Numbered from the stretch's first letter, positions 53,582 through 61,834 are shown. The stretch is DNA of 64,000 nt from Paenibacillus sp. EZ-K15 (GCF_002573715.1 NZ_PDHM01000017.1:481489-545488); one strand, 5' to 3'. Notes: generated by a model not told the origin, from the letters alone. Numbers and translations: made by a program.

Positions 53582-53604
53582 ATTAAATATTCAATTATTT
53601 ATGG
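53582..53604. promoter_or_regulatory. Operator-like site before the carbonic anhydrase
   Basis: TTAAATATTCAATTATTTA contains an ATTCAA half-site and lies just upstream of the ribosome site. It resembles the palindromes before sulP and the Cys-rich gene. Confidence 0.45.
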
Positions 53605-53616
53605 GAGGCCTCTGTT

Positions 53617-54305
53617 GTGTCACTCAAAAACTCCCGCATCCTGCTTTGTTTTGTATTTTCGATTAGTCTACAGCTCTGTACAGATTGGCATCCATTGAAC
53701 ACGAGTGGGGAAAATGCATATGCCAAGATCTCACCCAATCAAGCCAATCGTCTTTTAGAAGAAGGAAATCAACGATTTGTTATGGGGAACTTAGCAGAAA
53801 AACATGTGATTCAAGCTAGAACACAATTAGTCTCCGAACAAAAACCAGTTGCTGTCATCATTAGCTGCTCCGATTCCCGGGTTGCCCCAGAGATTGTTTT
53901 TGATCAATCCCTGGGGGATCTCTTTGTCATTCGGGTAGCAGGAAATATCGTGAATGATGATGTTATGGGCAGCGTTCAATATGCTGTGGATCATTTAAAC
54001 GTTCCCCTTGTATTAGTCTTAGGACATGAGAACTGCGGCGTTATTATTGAAGCATTACAAAAAAGAAAGCATCCTTTGTATTTACAATCCATTTTAAATA
54101 AAATTGAGCCTCTAGCTGAAAAGGCCTGTCTGCTGGCATTACGCGAGATGAACTGGTGGACTGGACCGTAATCGAAAATATCAAATTGGTTAAGGATGAA
54201 TTACATGAGAATTCGGCATTAAATGAGAAGTTGGCGGACGATCAATTGCAAATAATCGGTGGGGAGTATCATCTGGCATCAGGAAAAGTAAGTTGGATTA
54301 ATTAA
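53617..54305 (+). pseudogene. Exported beta-carbonic anhydrase, frameshifted
   Basis: The first frame (184 codons) starts with GTG 53617 after GGGAGG and has a signal peptide (SRILLCFVFSISLQLC). It shows the zinc ligands Cys84 (IISCSDSRVAPE, with Asp86/Arg88), His137 and Cys140 (LGHENCGV). It ends prematurely at LREMNWWTGP. A second frame continues with NWTVIENIKLVKDELHENSA and IIGGEYHLASGKVSWIN to 54305, so a short deletion or insertion with frameshift near 54150-54170 breaks the gene. The enzyme would interconvert CO2 and bicarbonate outside the membrane. Confidence 0.8.
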
Positions 54306-54364
54306 GTTAAACATGAGGAAGTATTGTATAAGACTGACCCTAATAAACGAACCAGCGGGCAGCC

Positions 54365-54484
54365 TTACATTTCTTGCATTACTTTAATAAGTTCTTCAAT
54401 AACATTCTTACCATCACCCTTGTAAGAAGAGCCCTGCATCACAGCAAGTGTTTTAGGTTCTAGATCTGCTAGTTTACGGAGCAT
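54365..54484 (-). pseudogene. C-terminal remnant of an MBL-fold hydrolase
   Basis: A 39-codon frame starting at ATG 54484 reads LRKLADLEPKTLAVMQGSSY then KGDGKNVIEELIKVMQEM. This is like the C-terminal end of metallo-beta-lactamase-fold proteins (...LKPKTLAIMHGSSFSGDG...). The N-terminal metal-binding part is missing. It may be translated but cannot be active. Confidence 0.5.
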
Positions 54485-54494
54485 CTGCTCCCCC

Positions 54495-55007
54495 CTACAA
54501 TTTCTTGGCATTATTAAATCTATGTATTCCATATTCCTTAAAATCTGAAGAAACTATTGATTCTCTAAGAGGACATAAATTGGGTGTAAACCTTAATTCA
54601 ATTCCCTTACTTAAAAGTCTCTCAACCAGTCGATCAACCTTCTCTATACCCATTGGTTTTACGGTTTGATAGGAAATATAATATCCTGCAGTCTTATCAA
54701 AAACTTCAAACCCCTCGTCTTCAAATTGGTACTTATACAACGTTTGTTGAACGATTCTTGCATACCAATCATTTTCTACAGTTACAATGATGTCAGCCAA
54801 CGTATTATTAAAAAATAACTCATTGTTTCTCTCACTGATATCCTCTGTTCTTCTACATACGATTCGCGGACAATCCCTTGGGAAGTAATAGGAGAATTCA
54901 TGTTCCTCATCGATTGCCCAAACAACTGCCGGAAAATCTGGTCGATTCTGTTTTTCTCTTGGGATGAAGATTTCAATATCAGCCTCTTCGCTAAAATGAA
55001 AAAGCAT
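54495..55007 (-). CDS. DUF6886-like protein
   Basis: 170 residues: LFHFSEEADIEIFIPREKQN at the start, FPAVVWAIDEEHEFSYYFPR, and a C-terminal LRFTPNLCPLRESIVSSDFK. It resembles a family of small proteins of Firmicutes annotated as DUF6886. Function unknown. GAGGTG precedes the ATG. It lies beside the cassette-like region but no attC-like site separates it from its neighbours. Confidence 0.75.
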   Translation of the reverse strand: MLFHFSEEADIEIFIPREKQNRPDFPAVVWAIDEEHEFSYYFPRDCPRIVCRRTEDISERNNELFFNNTLADIIVTVENDWYARIVQQTLYKYQFEDEGFEVFDKTAGYYISYQTVKPMGIEKVDRLVERLLSKGIELRFTPNLCPLRESIVSSDFKEYGIHRFNNAKKL

Positions 55008-55054
55008 TCATGCACCTCATTTTATATGTTTTTCTGTAATTTTGTATGCTTGAA

Positions 55055-55613
55055 TTACTTCTTTCCTTTCATTTTTTCATGCAATTTTCTAAATGCATTT
55101 AAATGGTTAGCTTGCAATCTAAACCGCATAATTTGTTCTGCACATTCTTGAATTGTGTTTTCAAAAGTATTAACTTCCAGGTCATATATTCCATGTCCAT
55201 GAATCCTTTCCAATTGCCACTTAGCCTGTCCAATATCTCTATCGCCTCTATCTCTTTCTCGACGTTCCAATTCATATACAGGGCAATTGACCCGAACAAA
55301 AACCACTGGATAATCTGATAGAATCGTTACACATTCCTCAAGCCAACCATCCTCTTCTGGAATGTCTAAAATAACATGATCTACAATTACATTAAGTCCT
55401 TCATTACTGAAAGTTTTAATACTGTTGTGCATCGCTGAAGCACACTTCCTAAGAGTGTCCCAATAATTGTTCTCTACATATTTTTCTGGCGCCATGTTTT
55501 CATACACATCTAACGACAGATGAAAATATGGATCATCGCTTAATTCTTGTATTTTCTATGTTAGACTTGTCTTTCCCGAACTGGATGTTCCGTTTAAGAA
55601 AATAATATAATCC
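55055..55613 (-). pseudogene. P-loop kinase (chloramphenicol phosphotransferase-like) with amber codon
   Basis: The intact downstream part (GTG 55507, 150 codons: VIVDHVILDIPEEDGWLEEC, PVVFVRVNCPVYELERRERD, GDRDIGQAKWQLERIHGH) is in frame with an upstream segment IIFLNGTSSSGKTSLT, the Walker A motif. A TAG at 55556-55558 lies between them, and the probable start codon is out of frame with the P-loop. Two lesions thus inactivate a chloramphenicol 3-O-phosphotransferase-like kinase. No other start restores the P-loop. Confidence 0.75.
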
Positions 55614-55686
55614 TTTATTCATGGGTATCTTCCTTTGCTGTGTGAAGTGATTGTTAGTTGAATTATACTTCTTTCTGATTGTACAT

Positions 55687-56340
55687 TTAAAGTTTTCTAA
55701 TTGTTCTAAGTATTTCTCTTTTTACTTGCTCTACCACGCTATTTTTTTCTTGATTTGCATCAATTATGAGATCAGCCTTTTCCTTTACCCGGATTCCATT
55801 GAGTAAATACATCTCCTTGACTCCTCCATATAAATAATCCGATAAAAAATGATCTAGCAAGCTTATTAAAACTTCCGGATCATGCTTTAAGTTCTTAATC
55901 AGATCATAGATTCTTCTTCCAAGAGATACCTCGGGACTAACATCCAGGTAAATCACTAAATCTATGAGATCTGCCACTTCATCCCTTTCCTTTCCAAAAG
56001 GCTCTTCAAGTAATATGATCTCACCTGGTTTTAATTCTAGTTTTTCTTTTGGTTTCAAATTACCATACTCTTCTGCCCAACCAATTCCCTTATTTAGGAT
56101 TATGGATTCACCATTTATAAGACAGATTAAATGTTCTCTAAGCAATGGTGTTTTAATTTCATTTGGATCTCCGCCACTGTGAATCCAACTAACAATACTC
56201 TCTGGAAAGTCTTTTCTTGATACGTAGTCATCGAAAAACAATGTTACGCAAGACAGTAGCTCTTTAGCTAATTCAATAACCAATGTACTCTTTCCAGACC
56301 CGGAATAACCGCTAACAGCAACTACTAAAGGTCTTTGCAT
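55687..56340 (-). CDS. Uridine kinase-like P-loop protein
   Basis: 217 residues. Walker A is VAVSGYSGSGKSTLVIEL (about 7-24). The later LFFDDYVSRKDFPESI and the acidic GEIILLEEPFGKERDEV give the uridine kinase pattern. Substrate specificity is unknown. The start lies directly after a hairpin that can end the upstream transcript. AGGAGATGATGTAG precedes the ATG. Confidence 0.82.
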   Translation of the reverse strand: MQRPLVVAVSGYSGSGKSTLVIELAKELLSCVTLFFDDYVSRKDFPESIVSWIHSGGDPNEIKTPLLREHLICLINGESIILNKGIGWAEEYGNLKPKEKLELKPGEIILLEEPFGKERDEVADLIDLVIYLDVSPEVSLGRRIYDLIKNLKHDPEVLISLLDHFLSDYLYGGVKEMYLLNGIRVKEKADLIIDANQEKNSVVEQVKREILRTIRKL

Positions 56341-56365
56341 CTACATCATCTCCTATAAAAAATAT

Positions 56366-56395
56366 AAGAGCGGATCTCAGTAGAGATCCGCTCTT
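56366..56395 (-). terminator. Strong hairpin upstream of the uridine kinase-like gene
   Basis: AAGAGCGGATCTC pairs perfectly with GAGATCCGCTCTT (4-base loop), followed by ATATTTTTTATAGG on the minus strand. It lies between the NUDIX gene and the uridine kinase-like gene, next to an attC-like element. Confidence 0.85.
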
Positions 56396-56405
56396 ATTGT
56401 TGATC

Positions 56406-56507
56406 ATCATAACATAGAAATTGTGCATTTCAAGTACTACTAAAGATTTTATTGCCTCGGGTAGACCAAGGGTACTACGTCCTGCAGCGTCAGCACATTG
56501 TTAGAAG
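56406..56507 (-). repeat. attC-like site J (after NUDIX gene)
   Basis: On the minus strand it starts TTCTAACAATGTGC and ends GCACAATTTCTATGTTATGA. TGTGC and GCACA, and TAAC and GTTA, can pair. It lies after the NUDIX gene stop (56533). Confidence 0.5.
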
Positions 56508-56532
56508 ATGTATGCAGCTTCTTTATATACTC

Positions 56533-56958
56533 TCATATATTCTTCTCGTCATTAAATTCAATACAAAACGGTTGCGTTTCAGGGCTTAAACAGTGCTCAA
56601 TTCTTTGTCTAAAATCTTTCCATTCAACTTTTTTCAGTGCTTCTTCTAATGGAAAAAAGCCTGACTCCAAGCTCTCTGATGATTGTATTAATTCTCCACC
56701 TATAGGCTTCGCTAAAAATAGTGTGTTACAAATTGAATTTCCTACGTTCTGAAAAATCCCACAGAATTTGATAATTTCTATGTCTATCCCTGACTCCTCT
56801 TTGGTTTCTCTTATGGCAGCGCGACTTAAAGATTCTCCTACTTCAACTTGACCACCAGGCATCTCCCAGCCTCTTCTTGGTCCTTTAATAAGCAACAATT
56901 CGTTTTTTTCATTTATTACAATGGCGGCTGCCGAAACAATATGCTTGGGTGGATTCAT
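56533..56958 (-). CDS. NUDIX hydrolase
   Basis: 141 residues with the full Nudix box GGQVEVGESLSRAAIRETKE-ESG (GX5EX7REUXEEXGU) at about residues 35-57. Members hydrolyse nucleoside diphosphate derivatives. NUDIX genes are common in integron cassettes. AAGGGAG precedes the ATG. The next gene upstream lies 56 bases away with no attC-like site between them, so they may form one two-gene cassette. Confidence 0.9.
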   Translation of the reverse strand: MNPPKHIVSAAAIVINEKNELLLIKGPRRGWEMPGGQVEVGESLSRAAIRETKEESGIDIEIIKFCGIFQNVGNSICNTLFLAKPIGGELIQSSESLESGFFPLEEALKKVEWKDFRQRIEHCLSPETQPFCIEFNDEKNI

Positions 56959-57013
56959 AAAAGTCTCCCTTGAAAAGAATATTTTCTCATCAGCAGTACC
57001 CTACTTCATTGAA

Positions 57014-57397
57014 TTAGCTTGCATAAGTATCATTGAATTTATCTATTTCAGATTTCAAAAAATTATCGTCTATATAATTCAATATGCCAGTGAAGAAGTA
57101 ATTACAAACTTCGTAGAGTAAGTCGTAGGCTTCATTATAATAATCTATTGAATACCTGGTATTATTATTTCTAAAACTATCATGTGAAGTCCAATCCTGA
57201 ACAAAAGTAAAGATGTACCATATTCCACTTGCAATTTGTCGATCTAGTTGAATACATGTTTTTATACTTTCAGTATATTCATTAATTAATGTGACTAGGT
57301 TAACAAATTTATCATGATCCCAATTTATATTGCATCTAATATCCAATAAAAAGGAATTCTCTCCTGCTTCCAGTTCATCAATAAGTAACTTATTCAT
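57014..57397 (-). CDS. Conserved protein of unknown function
   Basis: About 127 residues. NKLLIDELEAGENSFLLDIR and YFFTGILNYIDDNFLKSEID are the more ordered parts; Trp and Tyr are frequent. No family recognised. ATG 57397 after GAAGGTGA is used in preference to a longer frame to 57448, which would run through the palindrome. Confidence 0.7.
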   Translation of the reverse strand: MNKLLIDELEAGENSFLLDIRCNINWDHDKFVNLVTLINEYTESIKTCIQLDRQIASGIWYIFTFVQDWTSHDSFRNNNTRYSIDYYNEAYDLLYEVCNYFFTGILNYIDDNFLKSEIDKFNDTYAS

Positions 57398-57423
57398 GTT
57401 GTAATCACCTTCAAATAAAATTT

Positions 57424-57514
57424 GAAACGTAGTGTTATGTGCAGTCAATCACTCATTTTACTCTCCACATCGTTGCTCGAGAAGGTCCACTGGGCTTGCC
57501 TCACAGGGGTGTGA
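57424..57514 (-). repeat. attC-like site I (degenerate)
   Basis: GCACATAAC-ACTACGTTTC on the minus strand combines R''- and R'-like ends. Next to it lies a block (57481-57511) similar to the middle of site D (61060-61090: AGGTCCA, GCCTCACAGGG, GTGT or ATGT). It appears truncated. Confidence 0.4.
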
Positions 57515-57568
57515 GTTGCATACTTTGATACATCTTTTCAAATATAGCAGTCAATTTTCCAGCCCTTT

Positions 57569-58009
57569 TTATGAGATGATAATTCCTCCTATCCCTCTGA
57601 GTTTATTAATTTCATCTGGATCCTCTGTCATAATAACTCCTATTTTTTCATGTGTTACAGTAGCTAGCCAGACTTCTCCATTTTTTAAAAAGCAAATATC
57701 TTCAAGCAACTCCGGTGATAACCATTGGTATAAGCGCTCTGTTTTCCTTATCAAAACTTCTTTCAATTCTTGATTACAATATAAATAATAAACATTTGCA
57801 TAGTGTCCAAGTAAAGTTGTTCCTGGCCATTCGTCCTGCTTTCTTATTTCTTTTATGTATGGCTTTATGTCTTCAATAAATTCTTCAGCGTTTTTATTTA
57901 GATCAAGTTGGTCCCTTTTAACTAAAAGAAGCTCATCACATATGCTAAATGCTAGATCTAATAATTCTTTATATGTAGTCCCTTTTGGCTCCACAAGAAA
58001 TTCTTTCAT
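57569..58009 (-). CDS. Conserved protein of unknown function
   Basis: 146 residues. The ordered core is MKEFLVEPKGTTYKELLDLA, EWPGTTLLGHYANVYYLYCN and LYQWLSPELLEDICFLKNGE, WLATVTHEKIGVIMTEDPDE. Similar small proteins exist in Bacillus genomes without a known role. AAGGAG precedes the ATG 58009. It follows a truncated gene with only 36 bases between them. Confidence 0.75.
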   Translation of the reverse strand: MKEFLVEPKGTTYKELLDLAFSICDELLLVKRDQLDLNKNAEEFIEDIKPYIKEIRKQDEWPGTTLLGHYANVYYLYCNQELKEVLIRKTERLYQWLSPELLEDICFLKNGEVWLATVTHEKIGVIMTEDPDEINKLRGIGGIIIS

Positions 58010-58045
58010 ACATTCTCCTTTCAATCATTTTGGTTTTGCCTTTCC

Positions 58046-58573
58046 TCAAATATGTTGTAAAATCATGACCCCTATATTCACCGATGTTTCAATATATCCT
58101 TCGATCTGAATAAAACTAAAGACATTTAAAGGTTCATCTAATACTTGTTTTTCATAATTCATATCACCAAAAACATGCGGAACAAATTCAATGACTTCTT
58201 TGGTCTTAACCTCCTGCAGGTCAATGATCTCTGGTGATATACCGATTGCTCTCCTCATTTCTTCCGTACAACCATAGTGTTCTAACAATTTCCCATTCAG
58301 TAATCTGAAATCATCGTGATACAGCGGATATACTCCTGGGTCCGCCTCCATTCGATTCCTCAACCAGGGCATATAAAAGCCCTTCAACCACTGATCATCG
58401 GCGATTAAATGTGTAAAATATCCAAGCACATACAAGTTATCACAATATGCCCTATACTTATTGAGAAATCCTAGATAATCAATGTACCGCGTATAATTCT
58501 GATGTTCACCCTTAAAGAAATGCGATTCATCCTTGGTTTGGACAGCATCCGGAGCAATGCTGCAGGGATTGCA
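58046..58573 (-). pseudogene. Zinc-dependent phospholipase C-like gene, 5' truncated
   Basis: The frame (ending YIETSVNIGVMILQHI) is open from about 58573 and begins CNPCSIAPDAVQTKDESHFF, then YVLGYFTHLIADDQWLKGFY, as in the gene at 23069 (GSIAPDAIHVRG, YGYFAHIYTDLRW). The first 25-35 residues, with the first metal-binding histidine, are missing. The break coincides with the attC-like R' end at 58571-58580. TTG 58435 or another internal start would give only a C-terminal fragment. Confidence 0.75.
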
Positions 58574-58721
58574 TATAACGTTCTTGTATCTACGATACGA
58601 GAGGCTTATGGCGCGTAAAATGGGTGGATCACGCCGCTTAGCCTTACCGGGTTGTCTACGCAGAATTACCTCTTCGAAAACTAAGGGCGAAAAGCTCGCG
58701 GCGTGAATATGTTGTTATCTG
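58571..58721 (-). repeat. attC-like site G (after the DUF2785 gene)
   Basis: On the minus strand it begins CAGATAACAACATATTCACG and ends CGTAGATACAAGAACGTTAT. TCACGCCGC pairs perfectly with GCGGCGTGA inside. The end TATCTACGA...AACGTTAT is shared with sites A and D. Confidence 0.65.
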
Positions 58722-58764
58722 TTGTTCAAGATTTCTTCGATTTAACTAGAAATAGATTTGTTTT

Positions 58765-59577
58765 TTAAAGCTGTTTTAATGTTTTTATTATTTCATTTGT
58801 TATAACTTCAGATCCGCTAATATCCAGTAATTTAAAATAGACACTTCGTAAAAGGTTTTTGGTATTTCCTCTTATAATCTCATCTTGAGGATATATTCCC
58901 AATCTTTCAAAGCCTCCAAGTTGTTGCACCCAATTAATTAAAATATCTTGCTTTAGAGTATTACGCTTTACAATTTGAAGAACGACTTCGGCTATCCTTT
59001 CATCTTCACCGTTTGTAAAATAATAGTTATTAACACAAGCCTTTGCCCCTACCAATTCTAAAATAAACAATATCTGTTCATAAGAATAATAGGACGAGGC
59101 GACAATAGAATCTAAAGCATCAGCTGCATGTGCAATCGAATGTGCCCATCCCTTGTCTAATACATATCCTCTAAAATCCTTTTCAAGTTCAAAATATAAA
59201 GTCACTCTAGAGTATATATACTCATAATCCGTTTCTGTTAAATAATTGAAGATATCGTTGTAATGTAAAGCAAGTGGTATGAACAATACTGAAAAAGAAC
59301 GCGTAAATACTGTATCTTGATCGTTATCCCCTATTCCATAGAATAAATGATCATCATCTAAAGTCACGTATAATACTTTTCTTACTGTTTCTATACTTAG
59401 TTCTTGATTCATTATCCATTTACTTAAAGTTCCATAAATGAGCTGATCCCTTAATTCCTCATCGATCGACCCAATGTGTTGAATCATTTCTTGAACTACT
59501 TGATCAATATCTGTTCCCTCAGGAACCTTATAATTATTATCTCTTACATCTCTCAGAAAGCTTTTAATGTTGTTCAT
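58765..59577 (-). CDS. DUF2785 domain protein
   Basis: 270 residues, largely helical: LRDQLIYGTLSKWIMNQELS, TRSFSVLFIPLALHYND, and GWAHSIAHAADALDSIVASS are the recognisable DUF2785 segments. The function is unknown. AAAGGAG precedes the ATG. It is a complete single-gene cassette between sites F and G. Confidence 0.88.
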   Translation of the reverse strand: MNNIKSFLRDVRDNNYKVPEGTDIDQVVQEMIQHIGSIDEELRDQLIYGTLSKWIMNQELSIETVRKVLYVTLDDDHLFYGIGDNDQDTVFTRSFSVLFIPLALHYNDIFNYLTETDYEYIYSRVTLYFELEKDFRGYVLDKGWAHSIAHAADALDSIVASSYYSYEQILFILELVGAKACVNNYYFTNGEDERIAEVVLQIVKRNTLKQDILINWVQQLGGFERLGIYPQDEIIRGNTKNLLRSVYFKLLDISGSEVITNEIIKTLKQL

Positions 59578-59601
59578 TTTTTCTCCTTTTGTTTAGGGTT
59601 C

Positions 59602-59683
59602 AGGTACTAAGGTTGCGATATCTCCAGCAGGCATACAGGACCGGGGAGCTATTTAGCTCCGCTGGGGAACGTGATGTTAGACG
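59602..59683 (-). repeat. attC-like site F (after the DUF6933 remnant)
   Basis: Minus strand: CGTCTAACATCACGTTCCCC at the R'' side fits RYYYAAC (GTCTAAC). The R' side is CAACCTTAGTACC. CCAGC pairs with GCTGG, and GGAGCT with AGCTCC. The size (about 82 bp) is typical of attC. Confidence 0.65.
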
Positions 59684-59703
59684 ATTTTATTAACCTTGAT
59701 TCA

Positions 59704-60150
59704 TTAACTGTCAAATAATCTTATGTACCGTTTTTCTAATTCCTTATTAAATAAATCTATAGGTCTAAGATATTCTCGTTGATTATTTAGATCTATCGAT
59801 TTGTAAACTCTATCATTATTCCATCTATTTAAATCATAATAATTAAACAGCTTCATTACACTCGTTTAGGTATTCATTAATTGTTGAATTGTTAATGTTT
59901 TCAGATATTAGATAATTCTTTAATTGTTCCTTAAATATATTCTCCAGGTTTTTGTATTGGGTACTTCTAATTCCTGCTAAAGTCAAACTCAATCTCGACA
60001 AATCATTTATTAAAACTATATGCTTCCGTTTGTTCACAAAAACGAGATTAGCATGCCAACTAAAGAACGGATCAGCTATGTCAATTGTGGTTATGGTTTT
60101 ATCGATTTCATATCCCTTAACAAATTCTTTGTTGATCGGATAACAAGCAA
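59704..60150 (-). pseudogene. DUF6933-like gene with frameshifts
   Basis: Three frames make up one protein: LVIRSTKNLLRDMKSIKP (TTG 60150 after AGAGGCGATATT), then TIDIADPFFSWHANLVFVNK to NEYLNECNEAV, then KLFNYYDLNRWNNDRVYK to the stop at 59704. The order and motifs (CTKKLL at the start, FSWHANL in the middle, RKxxVLxND) match DUF6933-like proteins. At least two frameshifts make it non-functional. Confidence 0.65.
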
Positions 60151-60195
60151 AATATCGCCTCTTCTTTGGTTTGATCTATTTATTATACATGGTTT

Positions 60196-60283
60196 CACCT
60201 AACGTTGTTGTGTTCTTGAGTCCGAGTGGCTTAAGGGAGCACAGCGACTAAGTGGCTTCGCCACATAGTATCCTCGCTTAATT
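60196..60283 (-). repeat. attC-like site E2 (degenerate)
   Basis: On the minus strand the R' end is CAACAACGTTAGGTG (GTTAGGT fits GTTRRRY), with a GTGGCGAAGCCAC hairpin inside. The R'' end is not clear (CAATTAAGCG). Confidence 0.45.
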
Positions 60284-60298
60284 GTATTACAGATCTCT

Positions 60299-60389
60299 CA
60301 TATAACGGTCTGCAGGTACCTCTTCCTCGAAGTCTCTCCAGCAGCCCACGGGCGTCAGCCTGACCGCTGCGTAAACGCATTGTTATGCG
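60299..60389 (-). repeat. attC-like site E1 (after the streptothricin acetyltransferase-like gene)
   Basis: Minus strand: it begins CGCATAACAATGCGTTTACG and ends CTGCAGACCGTTATATGAG. CGCATAAC is the exact complement of GTTATGCG at the 5' end of the same cassette (site D). Confidence 0.7.
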
Positions 60390-60425
60390 ATTCCCTTGCC
60401 CATCTTCAAATTGCTTCAATCTTTA

Positions 60426-60953
60426 TCAATCTTCAAATTTGTTATACCAGAATACTGCTTTTTCATTAGCTGTCGGAAATTTTGAATAAAGCATATTATC
60501 AACACCACCGATAATAAAATTGTTTTTGGAGTAAAACCTACATGCTGAAATATTAACATCTTGAGTTTCGAGCATAAGACCGAAAAGTTTATTCTCATTT
60601 GCCCATTCAATTGCTTTATCTAGTAGTATTTTCCCAATCCCTTTGTTTCTCCAATTCTTTGCAACAGCGATATCTTCTAATAAAGCATAGCCATTCCAAT
60701 GAGTACGAAGTTGTATTTGGCCTACACAATTATTGTCAACATAATAGAAGTAGACAGCTTTGTTTTCGTTATCTATATAACTTACGTCGATGTCTTCATT
60801 GTCATATCCCTTAGTATATTGTTCGGAGAATAGTTCTTCCGTGTAAGTCCAAACATCGTCTTCGTATTTAGGAATTATCCTTCCGAATACAGTCAATTCT
60901 TCATTAGCCTTATTAAAATCCTCTATATTTTCATGTGTCATTTTAATAATCAT
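60426..60953 (-). CDS. Streptothricin acetyltransferase-like GNAT (SatA type)
   Basis: 175 residues. GRIIPKYEDDVWTYTEELFS at the N terminus, ALLEDIAVAKNWRNKGIGKI (motif A), LMLETQDVNISACRFYSKNN and the end YSKFPTANEKAVFWYNKFED follow the streptothricin acetyltransferases (Sat) of plasmids and of Bacillus. ATG at 60953 is chosen because the longer frame to 61082 only translates the palindrome. It acetylates the beta-lysine of streptothricin if active. In Proteobacteria sat genes are classic integron cassettes. Confidence 0.9.
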   Translation of the reverse strand: MIIKMTHENIEDFNKANEELTVFGRIIPKYEDDVWTYTEELFSEQYTKGYDNEDIDVSYIDNENKAVYFYYVDNNCVGQIQLRTHWNGYALLEDIAVAKNWRNKGIGKILLDKAIEWANENKLFGLMLETQDVNISACRFYSKNNFIIGGVDNMLYSKFPTANEKAVFWYNKFED

Positions 60954-61006
60954 AATCCCAAGTATCTCCTTAGATAGTTTACGTTTACTCAGATTTGCAA
61001 GGGCTT

Positions 61007-61161
61007 CGCATAACGTTCTGGTATCTACGAACCCAAGGCTTAAGGGGCTACCAACGATCAGGTCCAACGGACTGAGCCTCACAGGGATGTTCGCGAATCT
61101 ACTTCTCTGCTCACTACTTCTTACAAAGGCAGAGCCCGCAGAGGAAATACGCTATTAAACG
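61007..61161 (-). repeat. attC-like site D (before the streptothricin acetyltransferase-like gene)
   Basis: Minus strand: R'' side CGTTTAATAGCG (degenerate), R' side CGTAGATACCAGAACGTTAT. CTCTGC pairs with GCAGAG internally. TATCTACGA and the R' end are shared with sites A and G. Confidence 0.65.
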
Positions 61162-61170
61162 ACGGACCTT

Positions 61171-61665
61171 TCATAATCTTTGTATACTATAAACGGCTTG
61201 TTCGGCATCAAACCTTATAATTCTCTGCTCCATTATCATACCTACTTTCTCTAACAACTTGCAGGATCTTATATTTGCCGTTTGTGTTTCTGCTACTAAC
61301 TTCTGTATTCCAAGTTCATTAAAAGCATATTCAATCAATCTACAAATAACCTCCGTTGCAAGACCAACTCCCCAGTATTCTGGAAGGAACTGATACGACA
61401 CTTCAATGTTTTTACCATCGTAATATTCGTCCAAAGATATCAAGCCGATAAATTCTTTGCTTTCTGACATTCTCACAATCCAATAACTTGAACTATCCTC
61501 ATTAGATTTATTAATGATTTCGAAATATTTGATTCTCAGGGATTGTTCATCATCAGTTGTTCCCCCAAGGTAAGATCGAACATGCTCGTTTATGTATAAT
61601 CTCTTTACATTTTCATAATCACTTTCTTGAATTATAGAAAGTAAACATCGTTTTGTTGTTAACAT
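61171..61665 (-). CDS. GNAT family N-acetyltransferase
   Basis: 164 residues. SYQFLPEYWGVGLATEVI is motif A and QTANIRSCKLLEKVGMIMEQ is motif B. The protein resembles RimJ-type acetyltransferases. AT-rich, like most genes of the array. ATG follows GAGGTTCTCC. Confidence 0.88.
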   Translation of the reverse strand: MLTTKRCLLSIIQESDYENVKRLYINEHVRSYLGGTTDDEQSLRIKYFEIINKSNEDSSSYWIVRMSESKEFIGLISLDEYYDGKNIEVSYQFLPEYWGVGLATEVICRLIEYAFNELGIQKLVAETQTANIRSCKLLEKVGMIMEQRIIRFDAEQAVYSIQRL

Positions 61666-61714
61666 GGAGAACCTCTATGGATCATCTTTTTAGTTTTTTA
61701 AAATCACGCTGATT

Positions 61715-61828
61715 CACATAACGTTTAGTTTTCCCGACATTCAACTCCACTAAGCTCCAAGGGGGGAGTCACAACTACGGTTAGGTAGTTGAAATATGGC
61801 TGCTGAGTCCGCTTCTTCGAATTATACA
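61715..61828 (-). repeat. attC-like site C (after the two-domain GNAT gene)
   Basis: Minus strand: R'' side TTTGTATAATTCG, R' side AACTAAACGTTATGTG. TTCAACT pairs with AGTTGAA. Divergent in R''. Confidence 0.5.
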
Positions 61829-61834
61829 AATGCT

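Noticed and set aside
57397..57448. N-terminal extension of the unknown gene at 57.0 kb
   Set aside because: It runs through the palindromic element; ATG 57397 has a ribosome site.
60953..61082. N-terminal extension of the streptothricin acetyltransferase-like gene
   Set aside because: It only translates the attC-like palindrome; ATG 60953 has normal family length.
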